Shown piece by piece: positions 42,501 through 47,405 of a stretch of 64,000 nt of DNA. The position numbers and the translations under genes were made by a program. The notes beneath the pieces are model-generated. The model saw nothing but the letters and a program-made list of their open reading frames with translations, did not search any database and was not told the DNA's origin. The stretch comes from CAYQJL01 sp964612295 (GTDB taxonomy: Bacteria > Eisenbacteria > RBG-16-71-46 > CAIMUX01 > WJJG01). Position 1 is the first letter of the stretch, and each line of letters begins with the position of its first letter. Location: contig CAZTDY010000014.1 in NCBI GenBank assembly GCA_964612295.1, positions 4,870 to 68,869 of the forward strand, written 5' to 3'.

Positions 42501-43003
42501 AGGACGTCTCTGCCGTCCTGAAGGGCCCCGACGGTGAGGAGATCGAAATCACCGATCTCACGATCGAGGATGGCATGATTACGGGTACGGTTCCGGACGG
42601 GCTGGCACCAGGGAACTACACGGTTGAGGTCACGGTGGCCGACATGGTGGGTAACACCGCCGTCGTCGTGATCCCGATCACGACCGATAGTGGCCTCCTG
42701 GCGTTGACCGAGACCTACGTCTTCCCGAACCCGTTTGATCCTGATGACGTCGAAGCGAAGGTTCACTTCAACCTGAGCCGCAAGGCGGACGTGACCTTCA
42801 AGGTCTACGACTTCGCCGGCGAGTACGTTGGAACGCTGGATCCGATGAGCTACGACCATGGTGGGACCTACGTGGTGTCGTGGGCGGGTAACGCCGCTGA
42901 CGGAACCCCGCTTGCCAATGGTGCGTACATGATCCGTGTTCAGGCGCACGATGGCTCGGCGACGAAGGCCACCACGCTGAAGGCCGTCATCTGGCGCGAG
43001 TAG
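27584..43003 (+). CDS. giant secreted acidic multi-Ig-like surface protein with C-terminal sorting-type domain
   Basis: One uninterrupted frame encodes 5139 residues, roughly 550 kDa. The ATG at 27584 has GGAGG upstream and opens a signal peptide (WVTVLTLLMTGLFVGATADA, likely cut after ADA). Two homologous domains lie near the N-terminus (LRLVFSEALNAG at about 27820 and LRILFAEPIVNVG at about 28910), resembling SbsA-type Ig-like domains. Most of the rest is divergent Ig-like modules of 90-130 residues. Their recurring theme is VxFQY, a W-x-x-I strand, WD, GxY and D-x-x-GN, with some 15 or more copies of the last motif. Ca-binding-type Asp loops occur around residues 889-940, 1126-1160, 1227-1260 and 2777-2790. 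The last 100 residues (VFPNPFDPDD, VYDFAGEYVGTL, DGTPLANGAYMIRV) match the type IX sorting/FlgD-like C-terminal domain. Asp and Glu are very abundant. No enzymatic domain was recognised. A coat, stalk or adhesin role is inference. Confidence 0.9.
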   Translation: MNSSGRISLNWVTVLTLLMTGLFVGATADAQLPDARSGTAPSFYTSFGRDIEGAPDIVLGGPYIIAATWDPDGDGGDGELRLVFSEALNAGTFEDPDSGDDNFDFLPIGFDWRDGEMPDEVEVLDIPTGGDQRVVALRGFSETNPPEVGDEIALASIDDYTGDLVDWPAADRGIEGADGATSIDHTPVPVVTGPVAVMVAVSPEWYNTPLSMGDLEDIVLIIEFDHDIGLPVDTVEDIFDWTPEMADWTDGATPTDFNYTAGGDPNEMIVEWSADNRFRYMRPGWSKLWIREGQIAWDTATAGVNVAQNVMMDNDGPVLLGATYISTRDEVWLTFDEPVDPARLLAIGGGQYTVVGAAGFSGAENQTVGFTEGFPNSVKIVDAGFTYVNDVTTIELDAAAVPPISDYQDVPGPAGQPAIPMDDGLMILRVSYDEGGAGIADDVLRILFAEPIVNVGNIGAADFDFLPAALDAAWDDPDLVVSHATQGDHSVVSVTGWDNVGVLNGGRLPVGTLVTFSGAADINGLYTGSGPTVTRSSAVIPVADDVIDWPTVPLAEEATELIHKYYNPGPPTVIDEAYLAWREPGPDDLVDEWLLYTTTDEANLTQSLIDDYAGVAVPISNLRSQMYDSGDQIFSVNIAEGEETTDGTVLVDGDEVWFMLVPAVYSGSIGPEATALKFGAPIKVGPPCPPIDFLADLDDDMIHVRAVLDEVLEEWTYIIWGDPDSAPCGDSVFVSDDAVLHAEGNRLGAGLIAGDGSWGPITLDMPDPVLDEVFCFSRLEGQDVWSATSEDIIVDDEDPTVLLWDNGTNDVIRYADRFSPLQIYTEGSFVNILLKAYDGTDADPEALSDLMEIYADFSEINDGAAVTGVPDITMTPFVSLGADQKDNDGDWEAEDPASDVDLDSVMDFPEPYFDEDGDGLFTPGETFVDVDGNGLCDAPRTGGVDPATVEYDLMLDSADEDEHGFYEIQLTADFNDVTKGFPIEDAVTDPTMGFGELFDLEVFVTVQDTTYDMTTAYDGLDEDPAFFCEVDEVAPTESEIQGLQVTGGLGIDPDTVPNLIVPTDPTYHLGRFVNITANTESDDDVLFGVAQIYANRNGGGWVWEALSLDPSGDNADEGFPGVADFDDDGDATGGGGALTDGADNDEDGTIDEDGEGTDTADTEVTDAAQDSTQNASAGVDGVWRQTDTIDNDNDAFYTFEPYFDGGADVFQRVIFYNIDESVTNDADDDGDGAIDESDEVETYDSDLDDNEDGIIDGEAMELTADGGYIVTAFDDTYASTFYVDGSHILGSHPADQDGDLNPMTEFIQPTEEVLNEDLVPWAPGFPGMDWGMGDSVNDEFGWFTTRGENIDFEYFAALYDLTADGSTEYQARVLAYDQIGLMNPDYAFPIVFTLDITWPEDLVITNCDDGDVETGPADFADVVPDDDLLQVYDDADYSLTTENDDGAAEVLFQYRESTDGGLNWGPGGGTYGAVDGWDDLSTWDDSRPFTDTYTADALDNDPPANSLMVEFRAVPKDEFGNTPDLDAAMDPDSVCVFPVTIIDGTPPMTAFTMIWDVVNQTGPDPVDPAGPYDAYWYRDTYGPVQVPAGPVIDVWAWYDDLDGDDTTNDVARMIFEYREVGSDPDADWTYFATVTGTVVVDPVSGDTLDVDLTVPVAVNLDTETLGTGSYDIRVYGCDIEGNCNISTADIATIVIVEEGLRAYIQQPYVSGTGLLELYAFNYLHDETVDYVTFQYAVETVVPDDYDWITVGIDGAPSNRGDVLFHIGSNTPYYELEDLAVAAQHLEFNADELFWDPDLDGYSERDPIIQSANAVFNDADDTVLLGDNPPEGADLTPFPASFFHTDDIDDDEFSGGAEWVFEHNAEEGDNDELDMWHVQWDVSGLNGAHLARAVATDIFSATDEGDIPTVSVNVDPEPPYATIALVTLPDGTTLDPDEVPSLYVEGSHGWFMLTAECDAADLASIVFQYSINGGVDWTDLDINDDNDFFADINDLAGFQMLDAPGVPWGDEIFIDDGDFVFGEDDIVLYDGENMEVNTPLGHVLVPLTTEDPAGGGDTDGDLLDGEDPDDPEDQDAPFLVYFYIADLPFVADGDVFFRAIAEDETGNSDADGAEVISVLVGEFEPPVTDVIWAKTAAGTELDVWQTTSDGDGVDLVGAQVDDMTLSIFVTAEDNDISGPLSIDLVWRYNPTCYPELEPWENPWMSAADGGLTEIDATPPEYTFTLDLQGLVDDYGDASIVFFPQAADQGGNLTPPPEVPYALRIMTNEALITTALPATVAPGVEFTFEAELVTPVEGATVSFYYAPRILDVVVDATRVSQATPYIAPDLTVEMASGPECHVDLYINDELATYHEDLGLVSSPTKMDFTVNGSAQIEFGAPVDPADVILVDYNINEYDQINEGDSYPPYTVAWSYPFGVPDPPPNCEAYDIIAVADLGVVAGDECALTEAMCSEGQLLYLVGDEAPMMGLYMMGGRNADPGDFYPGNPSFDSVAGLTEWKMSGIEHEVFAVHEDGDEPVSVDLLLIDEAGTETTVPMVLYNDEQTTVPMTFTFYATDYIYEGLWIEDVIENVWMRMNAVDYEMTMLELGIWQVADVPVPVGATTEYDYYIDMVGDDVGAVLDARNQHTPVPAGVVSDVIVPDTPFWFASLGNETPVPAESAFFGTETAVWQIKLFAESVDGYTAYTAPELMVYDPVGPTIDEFTIGTPRTDEFQEVWCQVSDPVPADFNIITVSEVVWEICANYDAPEADHVWFAWATDSSPEDGWHGTLELLAPDNDSFDNNGDGRVDEPEETTVTVATRAWARDDGYNLSAPVMLTFILDTTDPEAVVTAPMNGAVFPFNGGPFEITAEITDTEEDVAFVQFQFNSGGGWTDIDITPEWDGDDPFDALPPYAVMFDPIHYLTEMDTYVRIRAQAEDTAGNADGDAPEILIAINDTEGPAALPMFAKTTGGADWMALADPHTAITGDGAHVRVALVDPTATEGVERVDLEFDDGESDAWITIGIMEGDDITWTTTSTGHVDFDWDVTGMAEGTYPVRAWAYDIDGTPLSEDAIVAYVVVDHTGPAVVYVPMGTDFAGFVNSASYENDGTPEQSSVVIVPDPITGDVTFLVATPDANVAAIALEYQLQPDGPAPGDWDEWAHSFDYEPNLNFTYEETYYHVWRLLVHDWVDEAAALNGIYAWRALAMDYAGNANGLHDENNPWTLWTVDTSDPTAVSLSHNLQADQVESGDPVTFYFEGTESTTDIVSMRFEWRYAGGTWAVIDPDEIVVVTSANIDTEFPRWYGEITWTTPYPLVMDMAVEFRAVFYDAAGNEGMATRPSEDFGAGITVEDNIAPDNTQLVFLATAAVFVDYDEAGYADDCENDDHDALFLNLGGGATTYEAGTDIAIDYGQDGTLLTNGATGAAIGDGGNIWPRWVDEDVIEGTLPVTLANSVFLVARTQGADTGIERVEFYVENAAGDLLLVGVDECVPAYANFGASGGFWQCRWNTEDTDNAGAVLYPDGDYTVYVMAWDLEGNVEVMDAYGSRAVTVDNTAPAATPDADALTEEVEASYGVIERNGTVQLFARTEAEVDDDVVTFYFKRSDDLNTGAEWSWVDDDWGVDDNDVNPDDTRPYVFDWDLNKTPDLVRGVSYDVACTTTDIVGNGESHVDAFDDEDERFVTFTLTDTMAPCATITEIARETGNTTPIVWPHLYDMIYARDLDYVEATILDYAADADFVEFMFVAEGGTTPTLIDVAVEEVGDYTWQISNWDLSALTPGVVYDVFAVAYDVFGNADLDEETGRPTCGPAFKLVYDNTAPSFEADLSNHLECAQDGFGFLYYPSCWRHGHDEVPEELTGPSLSECGRVVPFGYYAAGGDVYDIDIIDYGDVGEATFRWRVDGGSYSSTIATAAEVLLEEGVYVSFTDGAPGHDSFDDTDFFTFTTGGKIYDLIFTSTDVDIDRDRIFWEYKLSADPDGDEYWMFDRMNGLVLYDGETQQYSTTWDVAGLTGLYDLRLTVYDLAGNRHTMIMAEQVIMDGDAPSIDITNIVIHDPEGGDDTTIDPVDFGTVIDVTAGDVLELWVTANDDDEHLPADAETGVSTVIFEVWNDINEAWYELGFWQAPSETDVPLEVVASQLWNTSGLGEGLYLLRAQAKDERCNVTTSMTVSINVLDQVPPRARIAAFDPWQPYHGDDPTNYCDIIAVAYCDTEITEVQFQYMDGDIWIPIGIQTALPFDSVCNEEPLDAEGNLWYTTIDLGMFDVGQTLTLRAIATDSSDNQDAEPPTLDATIIEYADGTLALVPGAGLGMVLGLDLVMEGGHDPDDIIVTVQMADESQMPHVVYTRPRPIDESGDGPCWVKMVRHIDDGTLWSGLFEIDMDDCGKTEVFVTGLVGGELDMMAAHVWSWTVTDELGSNGTAMVPGYDNLDTEEEGDFLYATTFVPGGSGFGWDSCFTMFPTPGPMMNVDQERFLVQIDRTCYFVGMPDDYNDELHEGFWPQLTIDYDETALAAALGENWAEKEQYLTVRVWDSVDGHWEGEAISHITVDAVNNTVSFTVQYLDYGWPYYAIFAPAAEAPVTVEGFLPSSVRYGRWNYTDADPVITAMLYAGGVEEIDGESIELWIDGELYASSDWVRGGHGHFEINQANNDGTIYEVIYCHSYHMGDWLEEGDHTLNILYKHLDGLDEWIELSPTAHGAIFYVDRTSPYLEFHGGWVSNPLFSNVSGYLNPAVQNDMLTVKMFDNGAGIYVRPDHVEWVWDCNCFDNLPPTPWDAAHPEGDCNYYYGDYDEGCWVEVDWGIKYDIWLVEHGCLDCDHEDDQSDIDEIEERLLLHQGTADELLPYLQTINAEGELESGYASYSPEDTLVVRLPIVGGGLIEHDDILEVTIYTDKTIHQSHGGDDYYHHAAVDTLILDDGEIVYIYYDTWYDTHSQELHEYTGGVLDYAWNMGSQYIEQRFIVDMEAPTATLLSPAGGQAPPGEGFTFKVAVDDAAGLEDVSAVLKGPDGEEIEITDLTIEDGMITGTVPDGLAPGNYTVEVTVADMVGNTAVVVIPITTDSGLLALTETYVFPNPFDPDDVEAKVHFNLSRKADVTFKVYDFAGEYVGTLDPMSYDHGGTYVVSWAGNAADGTPLANGAYMIRVQAHDGSATKATTLKAVIWRE

Positions 43004-43017
43004 AGTAGGAAGTGATG

Positions 43018-43046
43018 GTGGGCCCGCAAGGGCGCTGCGGGCCCAC
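43018..43046 (+). terminator. hairpin downstream of the giant gene
   Basis: GTGGGCCCGC and GCGGGCCCAC form a perfect 10-bp stem with a 9-nt loop, starting 15 nt after the stop codon and followed by TTCTGT. The T-run is weak, so partial read-through into the downstream barrel gene is possible; the hairpin may also stabilise the mRNA 3' end. Confidence 0.65.
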
Positions 43047-43121
43047 TTCTGTAAGGTTTCAATCCAGACAGCCGGTTAGTTGTTCTGGGCGACCTTTCGG
43101 TTCAACTAAGGAGGTACGACG

Positions 43122-44783
43122 ATGCTGAGTAGGAGTAGGGGAGCCATTCAGCTGGCTCTGCTCCTCGTCCTTGCCCTCTTCCTGGCTCTGCCAGGGGTCG
43201 TGCTTGCCCAAGGGGATGACGAGAGCTCCAATCACGCGTTGACGATTCTGCGCATGGGCGTCGGTACGCGGCCGCTAGCCATGGGAGGAGCGGGTACCGC
43301 CGCTTCGATGGATGCGAACGCCGGCTACTGGAACCCTGCGGGGCTAGGCTGGACTTGCGGAACGCAAGTTTCGGCCATGCACGCGCTCGGTATGGAAGCT
43401 GACCGCCGCATGAGTTTCGTGGCCGCCTCGCACCGCTTTGACTGGGGTGCATTGGGTGCCAGTTTCCTGACGGCCGGGATGAGTGATATCGATGGCCGTG
43501 ATGAAGGTGGCCAACACACCGAGATGTTCAGCTATGGCGACCTCGGTCTGATGCTGCATGGGGCTTACTCCACCGACCTTGGGGAGTTGGGCCTGATGAG
43601 CTTGGGTGGAACGTTCAAGTATCTGCGCGAGACGATCGACGTTGCGGTGCCGGGCGACGACGCTGCGACTGGCTTCGGCTTCGACATCGGTGTCGGGCTG
43701 CAGCCTCTCGAGTGGGCGCGCTTTGGTGTGACTCTCAAGGACTTTGCCACCGAGGTGGGGGACGCGAACAACGCGAATCAAGTCCCGATGAACCTCCGCG
43801 GTGGTGTGGCCTTGATGCCGATCCAGGGCTTCACGTTTGCCTTCGACCTCGATCACACCGAGGATGAGGACGACATGAAGTACCATGCCGGTGCTGAGTT
43901 CGCCTTCCCGCTCAACGAGGACTTCGGCGGAGCCTTCCGCCTCGGTCTGAACGACGGCGAGCTGACGGCCGGTCTGGGCTTGGCCGTGAAGGTGGTCGAG
44001 TTCAACTACGCCTTCATCGAAGAGCCGGAGGAGTTCCTGGGCGAGAGCCATCGCTTGGGTGTGACGCTTCGGTGGGGCGAGGAGGACTGCCCTTTTGATC
44101 TGAGGCCGCACGAGGGCTTCAAGCGGTCGAAGACGAAAGACCGCGACATGGATGGCATCCCGGATGCCACCGATGCGTGCCCCACTGCGGCCGAGGACTT
44201 TGATGGGTTCGAAGACACTGACGGCTGCCCGGACGTGGACAATGACGGTGACGGCATTCTCGACGTCAACGACAATTGCCCCGATCGGGCGGAAGACTTC
44301 GATGGCTTCGAAGATGCCAACGGCTGTCCGGAAGTGGACAACGATGACGACGGAGTCCTCGATGTCGACGACAAGTGTCCGAATGCCGCGGAAGTCTTCA
44401 ATCGTTTTGAGGACACCGACGGCTGCCCCGACGAGGCTCCGCTCGAGCTGCCGATGGCTAACATCAACTTCAAGACCGGCAGTGCGGAGATCAGCGGTGC
44501 GGACCCGGTTCCGATCCTCGAAGATGTGGCTGCGATCATGAAGAAGTACCCCGACATGAAGATCACCGTGATCGGTCACACCGACAACGTTGGCGAAGAT
44601 GCCTACAATCTGGATCTGTCGAAGCGTCGCGCCGAGGCAGTGAAGGCCTATATCGCCGACCTGGGGATCAGCGCTGATCGGCTGCTCACCGAGGGCAAGG
44701 GGGAGACGGAGCCGATCACGACGAACGACACCCCTGAGGGGAAGGCCCGGAATCGTCGTATCGAATTCAAGGTGATGAAGTAG
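43122..44783 (+). CDS. PorV-like outer-membrane barrel fused to thrombospondin type 3 repeats and OmpA domain
   Basis: The 553-residue protein has a signal peptide (LALLLVLALFLALPGVVLA). A predicted beta-barrel of about 300 residues follows, opening with RMGVGTRPLAMGGAGTAASM and NAGYWNPAGLG, the signature of the PorV/PorQ (UPF0164, FadL-like) group. Next come three Ca-binding thrombospondin type 3 repeats (DMDGIPDATDACP, NDGDGILDVNDNCP, NDDDGVLDVDDKCP). It ends in an OmpA-type peptidoglycan-binding domain (VIGHTDNVG, LDLSKRRAEAVKAYI, ARNRRIEFKV). Strong AAGGAGG site before the ATG. The fusion would tie an outer-membrane barrel to the wall. PorV proteins carry type IX-secreted proteins, and the neighbouring giant protein ends in that kind of domain, so a partner role is plausible but unproven. 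Confidence 0.88.
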   Translation: MLSRSRGAIQLALLLVLALFLALPGVVLAQGDDESSNHALTILRMGVGTRPLAMGGAGTAASMDANAGYWNPAGLGWTCGTQVSAMHALGMEADRRMSFVAASHRFDWGALGASFLTAGMSDIDGRDEGGQHTEMFSYGDLGLMLHGAYSTDLGELGLMSLGGTFKYLRETIDVAVPGDDAATGFGFDIGVGLQPLEWARFGVTLKDFATEVGDANNANQVPMNLRGGVALMPIQGFTFAFDLDHTEDEDDMKYHAGAEFAFPLNEDFGGAFRLGLNDGELTAGLGLAVKVVEFNYAFIEEPEEFLGESHRLGVTLRWGEEDCPFDLRPHEGFKRSKTKDRDMDGIPDATDACPTAAEDFDGFEDTDGCPDVDNDGDGILDVNDNCPDRAEDFDGFEDANGCPEVDNDDDGVLDVDDKCPNAAEVFNRFEDTDGCPDEAPLELPMANINFKTGSAEISGADPVPILEDVAAIMKKYPDMKITVIGHTDNVGEDAYNLDLSKRRAEAVKAYIADLGISADRLLTEGKGETEPITTNDTPEGKARNRRIEFKVMK

Positions 44784-44822
44784 CCGATTCGATACGCTCG
44801 GTGTTCTGACAAGAAGCGCCTG

Positions 44823-44858
44823 ATGGGGTGCGGCAGTTGCCTGTCGCGCCCCATTTCT
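44823..44858 (+). terminator. rho-independent terminator after the barrel-OmpA gene
   Basis: ATGGGGTGCG (44823-44832) and CGCGCCCCAT (44845-44854) form a 10-bp stem with one G-T pair and a 12-nt loop, followed by TTTCTAT. Confidence 0.75.
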
Positions 44859-44904
44859 ATATCCTCTCGAAAAGCCGTTTCCGCGTGGGTCTCGAACGCC
44901 AAGG

Positions 44905-45183
44905 ATGCTAGCTGAGATGCTGCCTTTCCTCATACGGGCCGCCTTCCTCGGGGTGATCTTCTACACCCTTTCGAAGCTGGTGCGGGGTTTGCTGCGCCTG
45001 GGTGCTTCAGCGCGCGCGAGGCGTGAGGCGAATCGGAGCACTCCCCAAGGGGGCCCCGAGCCAGAGCCGGAGAAGTTCGAGTTTGAGGAAGGGCAGGTGC
45101 TTGACGTGTCCTGCGACGAGGCGCCTGCAGCCCCTGAGAGCGAAGAGGCGCCTGACCCACGCGAGGATGGGGACCAGCATTAG
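44905..45183 (+). CDS. small single-pass membrane protein of unknown function
   Basis: This 92-residue protein has one N-terminal hydrophobic helix (LPFLIRAAFLGVIFYTLSKLV). A short basic stretch (ARARREANR) and an acidic, proline-rich tail (PEPEPEKFEFEEGQ) follow, so the tail is probably cytoplasmic. The layout recalls small DUF4834-like proteins, but that is only a resemblance. The ATG has AAGG immediately upstream. It lies between a terminator and the FMN riboswitch and so is probably its own transcript. The 13-mer GGCAGGTGCTTGA at 45092-45104 recurs just downstream at 45203-45215. Confidence 0.6.
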   Translation: MLAEMLPFLIRAAFLGVIFYTLSKLVRGLLRLGASARARREANRSTPQGGPEPEPEKFEFEEGQVLDVSCDEAPAAPESEEAPDPREDGDQH

Positions 45184-45276
45184 ACGATTTTTGTTGGCGA
45201 AAGGCAGGTGCTTGAGGCAGAATTCGTGCTGATCTCCTGCGGTGGCTTGAGGCCGGTGCAGGGGAGGCAAGAAAAA

Positions 45277-45389
45277 CTCCTTCGGGGCGGGGTGAAATTC
45301 CCGGCCGGCGGTGATAGCCCGCGAGCCCTCTTGGGGCAGATTCCGTGAAATTCGGAAGCCGACAGTTAGAGCCTGGATGGGAGAGGGAG
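45277..45389 (+). ncRNA. FMN riboswitch (RFN element) controlling the rib operon
   Basis: Conserved RFN blocks are all visible: GGGGCGGGGTGAAATTCCC, GGCGGTGATAGCCCGCGAGC, CAGATTCCGTGAAATTCGG, AGCCGACAGT and AGAGCCTGGATGGGAGAG. P1 is formed by CTCCTTC (45277-45283) and GAGGGAG (45383-45389). A terminator follows before ribD, so FMN binding most likely stops transcription. Confidence 0.97.
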
Positions 45390-45429
45390 CACTCTACGTA
45401 CGGGCCATGCCATGGCGTGCGCGTTTGTG

Positions 45430-45468
45430 AGCCGCTCTCCTTCTGTCCGAAGGGAGTGGCTTTTTTTT
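45430..45468 (+). terminator. riboswitch expression-platform terminator
   Basis: AGCCGCTCTCCTTC pairs with GAAGGGAGTGGCT (one bulge, a G-T pair) and is followed by eight T residues (45461-45468). It ends 25 nt before the ribD start codon, as expected for a transcriptional FMN switch. Confidence 0.92.
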
Positions 45469-45493
45469 GTCCGGCGAGAGGAGTCCACTGGTC

Positions 45494-46783
45494 GTGAAGG
45501 GCCCGGGGAATCTGAGCAGTGCTGAAGACGCGCAGCGCGAGACGGAGGCGTGCCGTCTGAGCCTTGCCGTCGCGCGCTTAGGCGACGCTCACACGCATCC
45601 GAACCCGCGGGTGGGCGCCGTCGCCGTCAGGGGAGGGCGAATCCTGGGCCTCGGGGCGCACCTGGCCTTCGGGGGGCGGCACGCGGAGCGGGTCCTCCTC
45701 GATTCGCTTCCCGACGGCGCCTGCGAGGGGGCCGACATCTGTGTGTCGTTGGAACCCTGCGCCCATGAAGGGCAAACCCCGCCGTGTGCCCCCGCGTTGA
45801 TTCGGGCCAAGGTCAGGCGGGTGGTCGTCGGGCTCGTGGATCCCAACCCCGAGGTGGCCGGACGCGGCGTGCGTCTGTTGAAGAAGGCCGGCATCCTGGT
45901 TCAGCCGAGCAGGGCCCCGCGGGCCGCGGCAAACCTCATTGCGCCCTTTCTCGCCTTCCAGAAGTGGGGGAGAGCCTGGGTCACGCTCAAGGCGGCGGTG
46001 AGTCTGGACGGCCGGGTGGCGGCTCCCGACGGGACGAGCCAGTGGATCAGTTCGGGGCCTTCGAGAGAACGAGTGCATCGCTGGCGGGCGTCTTGCGACG
46101 CCATCCTGATCGGGCGCGGCACGCTCTTCGCCGACCTGCCCCGCTTGACCGCCAGGCCGCGGCGTGATCCGCTTTCGAGCTTGTCCTCGCGATTGCGTGA
46201 CCAGCTGGAGCTCTCTCGGCAGATGGGCGAGGAGCTGCGGCATCTGGAGGAGCGGTGGCCGCACCAGCCGGTGAGGGTCGTGGTCGATCCGCGGGCGGCC
46301 AGCGCGGACATGGAGCCGGTGCGGGCGCACCTCGAGACGAGCGCCGCCGAGGGCGGCCGCTGGGTCATCGCCCACACGGATCGAGCCCCCGTAGGCTCTG
46401 TGGAGCGTTTGGAGCAGTGCGGCGTGAGCTGCTGGGGCCTGCCCTCAGCCGGAGACGGAGAGGCGTTGGACTTAGGGGCCCTGCTCGTCAGGCTGGGGAA
46501 CGAGGGGTTGCTGGACGTGATGGTCGAGGGCGGGGGCCGCTTGACCACGCATCTGGTCAGGCAGGGGCTGGTGGACCGGTTCCGGATCTTCCAGGCTCCC
46601 CTTCTCCTGGGCGGTGAGCGGACCCTGTGCGGCGACTTGGGTTTGGAGACCATCTCCGACGGGCTGACGCTTGTCGACCTCAAAGCCCGGCGTTCGGGGG
46701 CTGACCTGTTGACCGAGGCCTACAGCCGGACCGCCGCCGAACTCCTGGACGCGCAGGTCAAGGTGACCGAGGAGATCCTGTAG
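45494..46783 (+). CDS. ribD: bifunctional riboflavin deaminase/reductase RibD
   Basis: RibD deaminates and then reduces the pyrimidine intermediate of riboflavin synthesis. The zinc deaminase domain has HPNPRVGAVAV, GGRHAERVLL (zinc His and catalytic Glu) and LEPCAHEGQTPPC. The reductase domain follows with VTLKAAVSLDGRVA, GTSQWISS, AILIGRGTL and EGGGRLTTHL. I chose the GTG at 45494, preceded by AGAGGAG, because a TTG at 45467 lies inside the terminator T-run. 429 residues; a central insertion (about 46180-46260) makes the reductase part slightly long. Two nucleotides separate it from ribE. Confidence 0.93.
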   Translation: MKGPGNLSSAEDAQRETEACRLSLAVARLGDAHTHPNPRVGAVAVRGGRILGLGAHLAFGGRHAERVLLDSLPDGACEGADICVSLEPCAHEGQTPPCAPALIRAKVRRVVVGLVDPNPEVAGRGVRLLKKAGILVQPSRAPRAAANLIAPFLAFQKWGRAWVTLKAAVSLDGRVAAPDGTSQWISSGPSRERVHRWRASCDAILIGRGTLFADLPRLTARPRRDPLSSLSSRLRDQLELSRQMGEELRHLEERWPHQPVRVVVDPRAASADMEPVRAHLETSAAEGGRWVIAHTDRAPVGSVERLEQCGVSCWGLPSAGDGEALDLGALLVRLGNEGLLDVMVEGGGRLTTHLVRQGLVDRFRIFQAPLLLGGERTLCGDLGLETISDGLTLVDLKARRSGADLLTEAYSRTAAELLDAQVKVTEEIL

Positions 46784-46785
46784 CA

Positions 46786-47379
46786 ATGTTCACGGGGATC
46801 ATTGAAGAGGTTGGTCGGGTGCGGGAGGTCAGGCCCTTTGCCGGAGGGGCCCGCCTCACGATCGCAGCCGGGTTCGCGGACGAGATCCGGGCAGGAGACT
46901 CGATCGCGGTGAACGGCGTCTGCCTGACGGCCGAGTCGGGCGAGTCCCCCCAGGGGTGCTTCGTGGTCTCGGCGGTGGAGGAGACGCTGCGCCGCACGAC
47001 CGCCGGGAGATGGCGGCGGGACACGAGGGTTCATCTGGAGCGGGCGCTGAAGGCCAGCGGGCGCTTTGACGGGCATATCGTGCAAGGTCATGTGGATGGG
47101 GTCGGAAACGTGCTTCGGGCGGGGCGAGAGAGCGCCGAGTTCGTTCTGACGCTGCAGATCGCCTCTGCCCTGCGGAAGTATGTGGTCGAGAAGGGCTCCC
47201 TGGCGGTCAATGGGGTCAGTCTCACCGTGGGGGCGATCTCGGGCGGTCATGCCCGCCTCTTCATCATCCCCGAGACGCTGGCCCGCACCACGATCGGCGA
47301 ATACCGGGCGGGGGAGCGGGTCAATCTCGAGGTCGACATCGTTGCGAAATACGTCGAGTCGCTGGGCGCCAGACGCTAG
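46786..47379 (+). CDS. ribE: riboflavin synthase alpha subunit
   Basis: The enzyme dismutates two lumazine molecules into riboflavin. It is a duplicated lumazine-binding barrel: MFTGIIEEVGRVREV, then GDSIAVNGVCLTAES in the first half and KGSLAVNGVSLTVG in the second, with FDGHIVQGHVDGVG between. 197 residues, normal. Also called ribC in some species. Confidence 0.95.
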   Translation: MFTGIIEEVGRVREVRPFAGGARLTIAAGFADEIRAGDSIAVNGVCLTAESGESPQGCFVVSAVEETLRRTTAGRWRRDTRVHLERALKASGRFDGHIVQGHVDGVGNVLRAGRESAEFVLTLQIASALRKYVVEKGSLAVNGVSLTVGAISGGHARLFIIPETLARTTIGEYRAGERVNLEVDIVAKYVESLGARR

Positions 47380-47405
47380 CGACGCGCCGACGCAGGAGGA
47401 ATGCC

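Noticed and set aside
45467..45493. TTG start for ribD at 45467
   Set aside because: It lies within the T-run of the riboswitch terminator and has no ribosome-binding site; GTG 45494 has AGAGGAG upstream.
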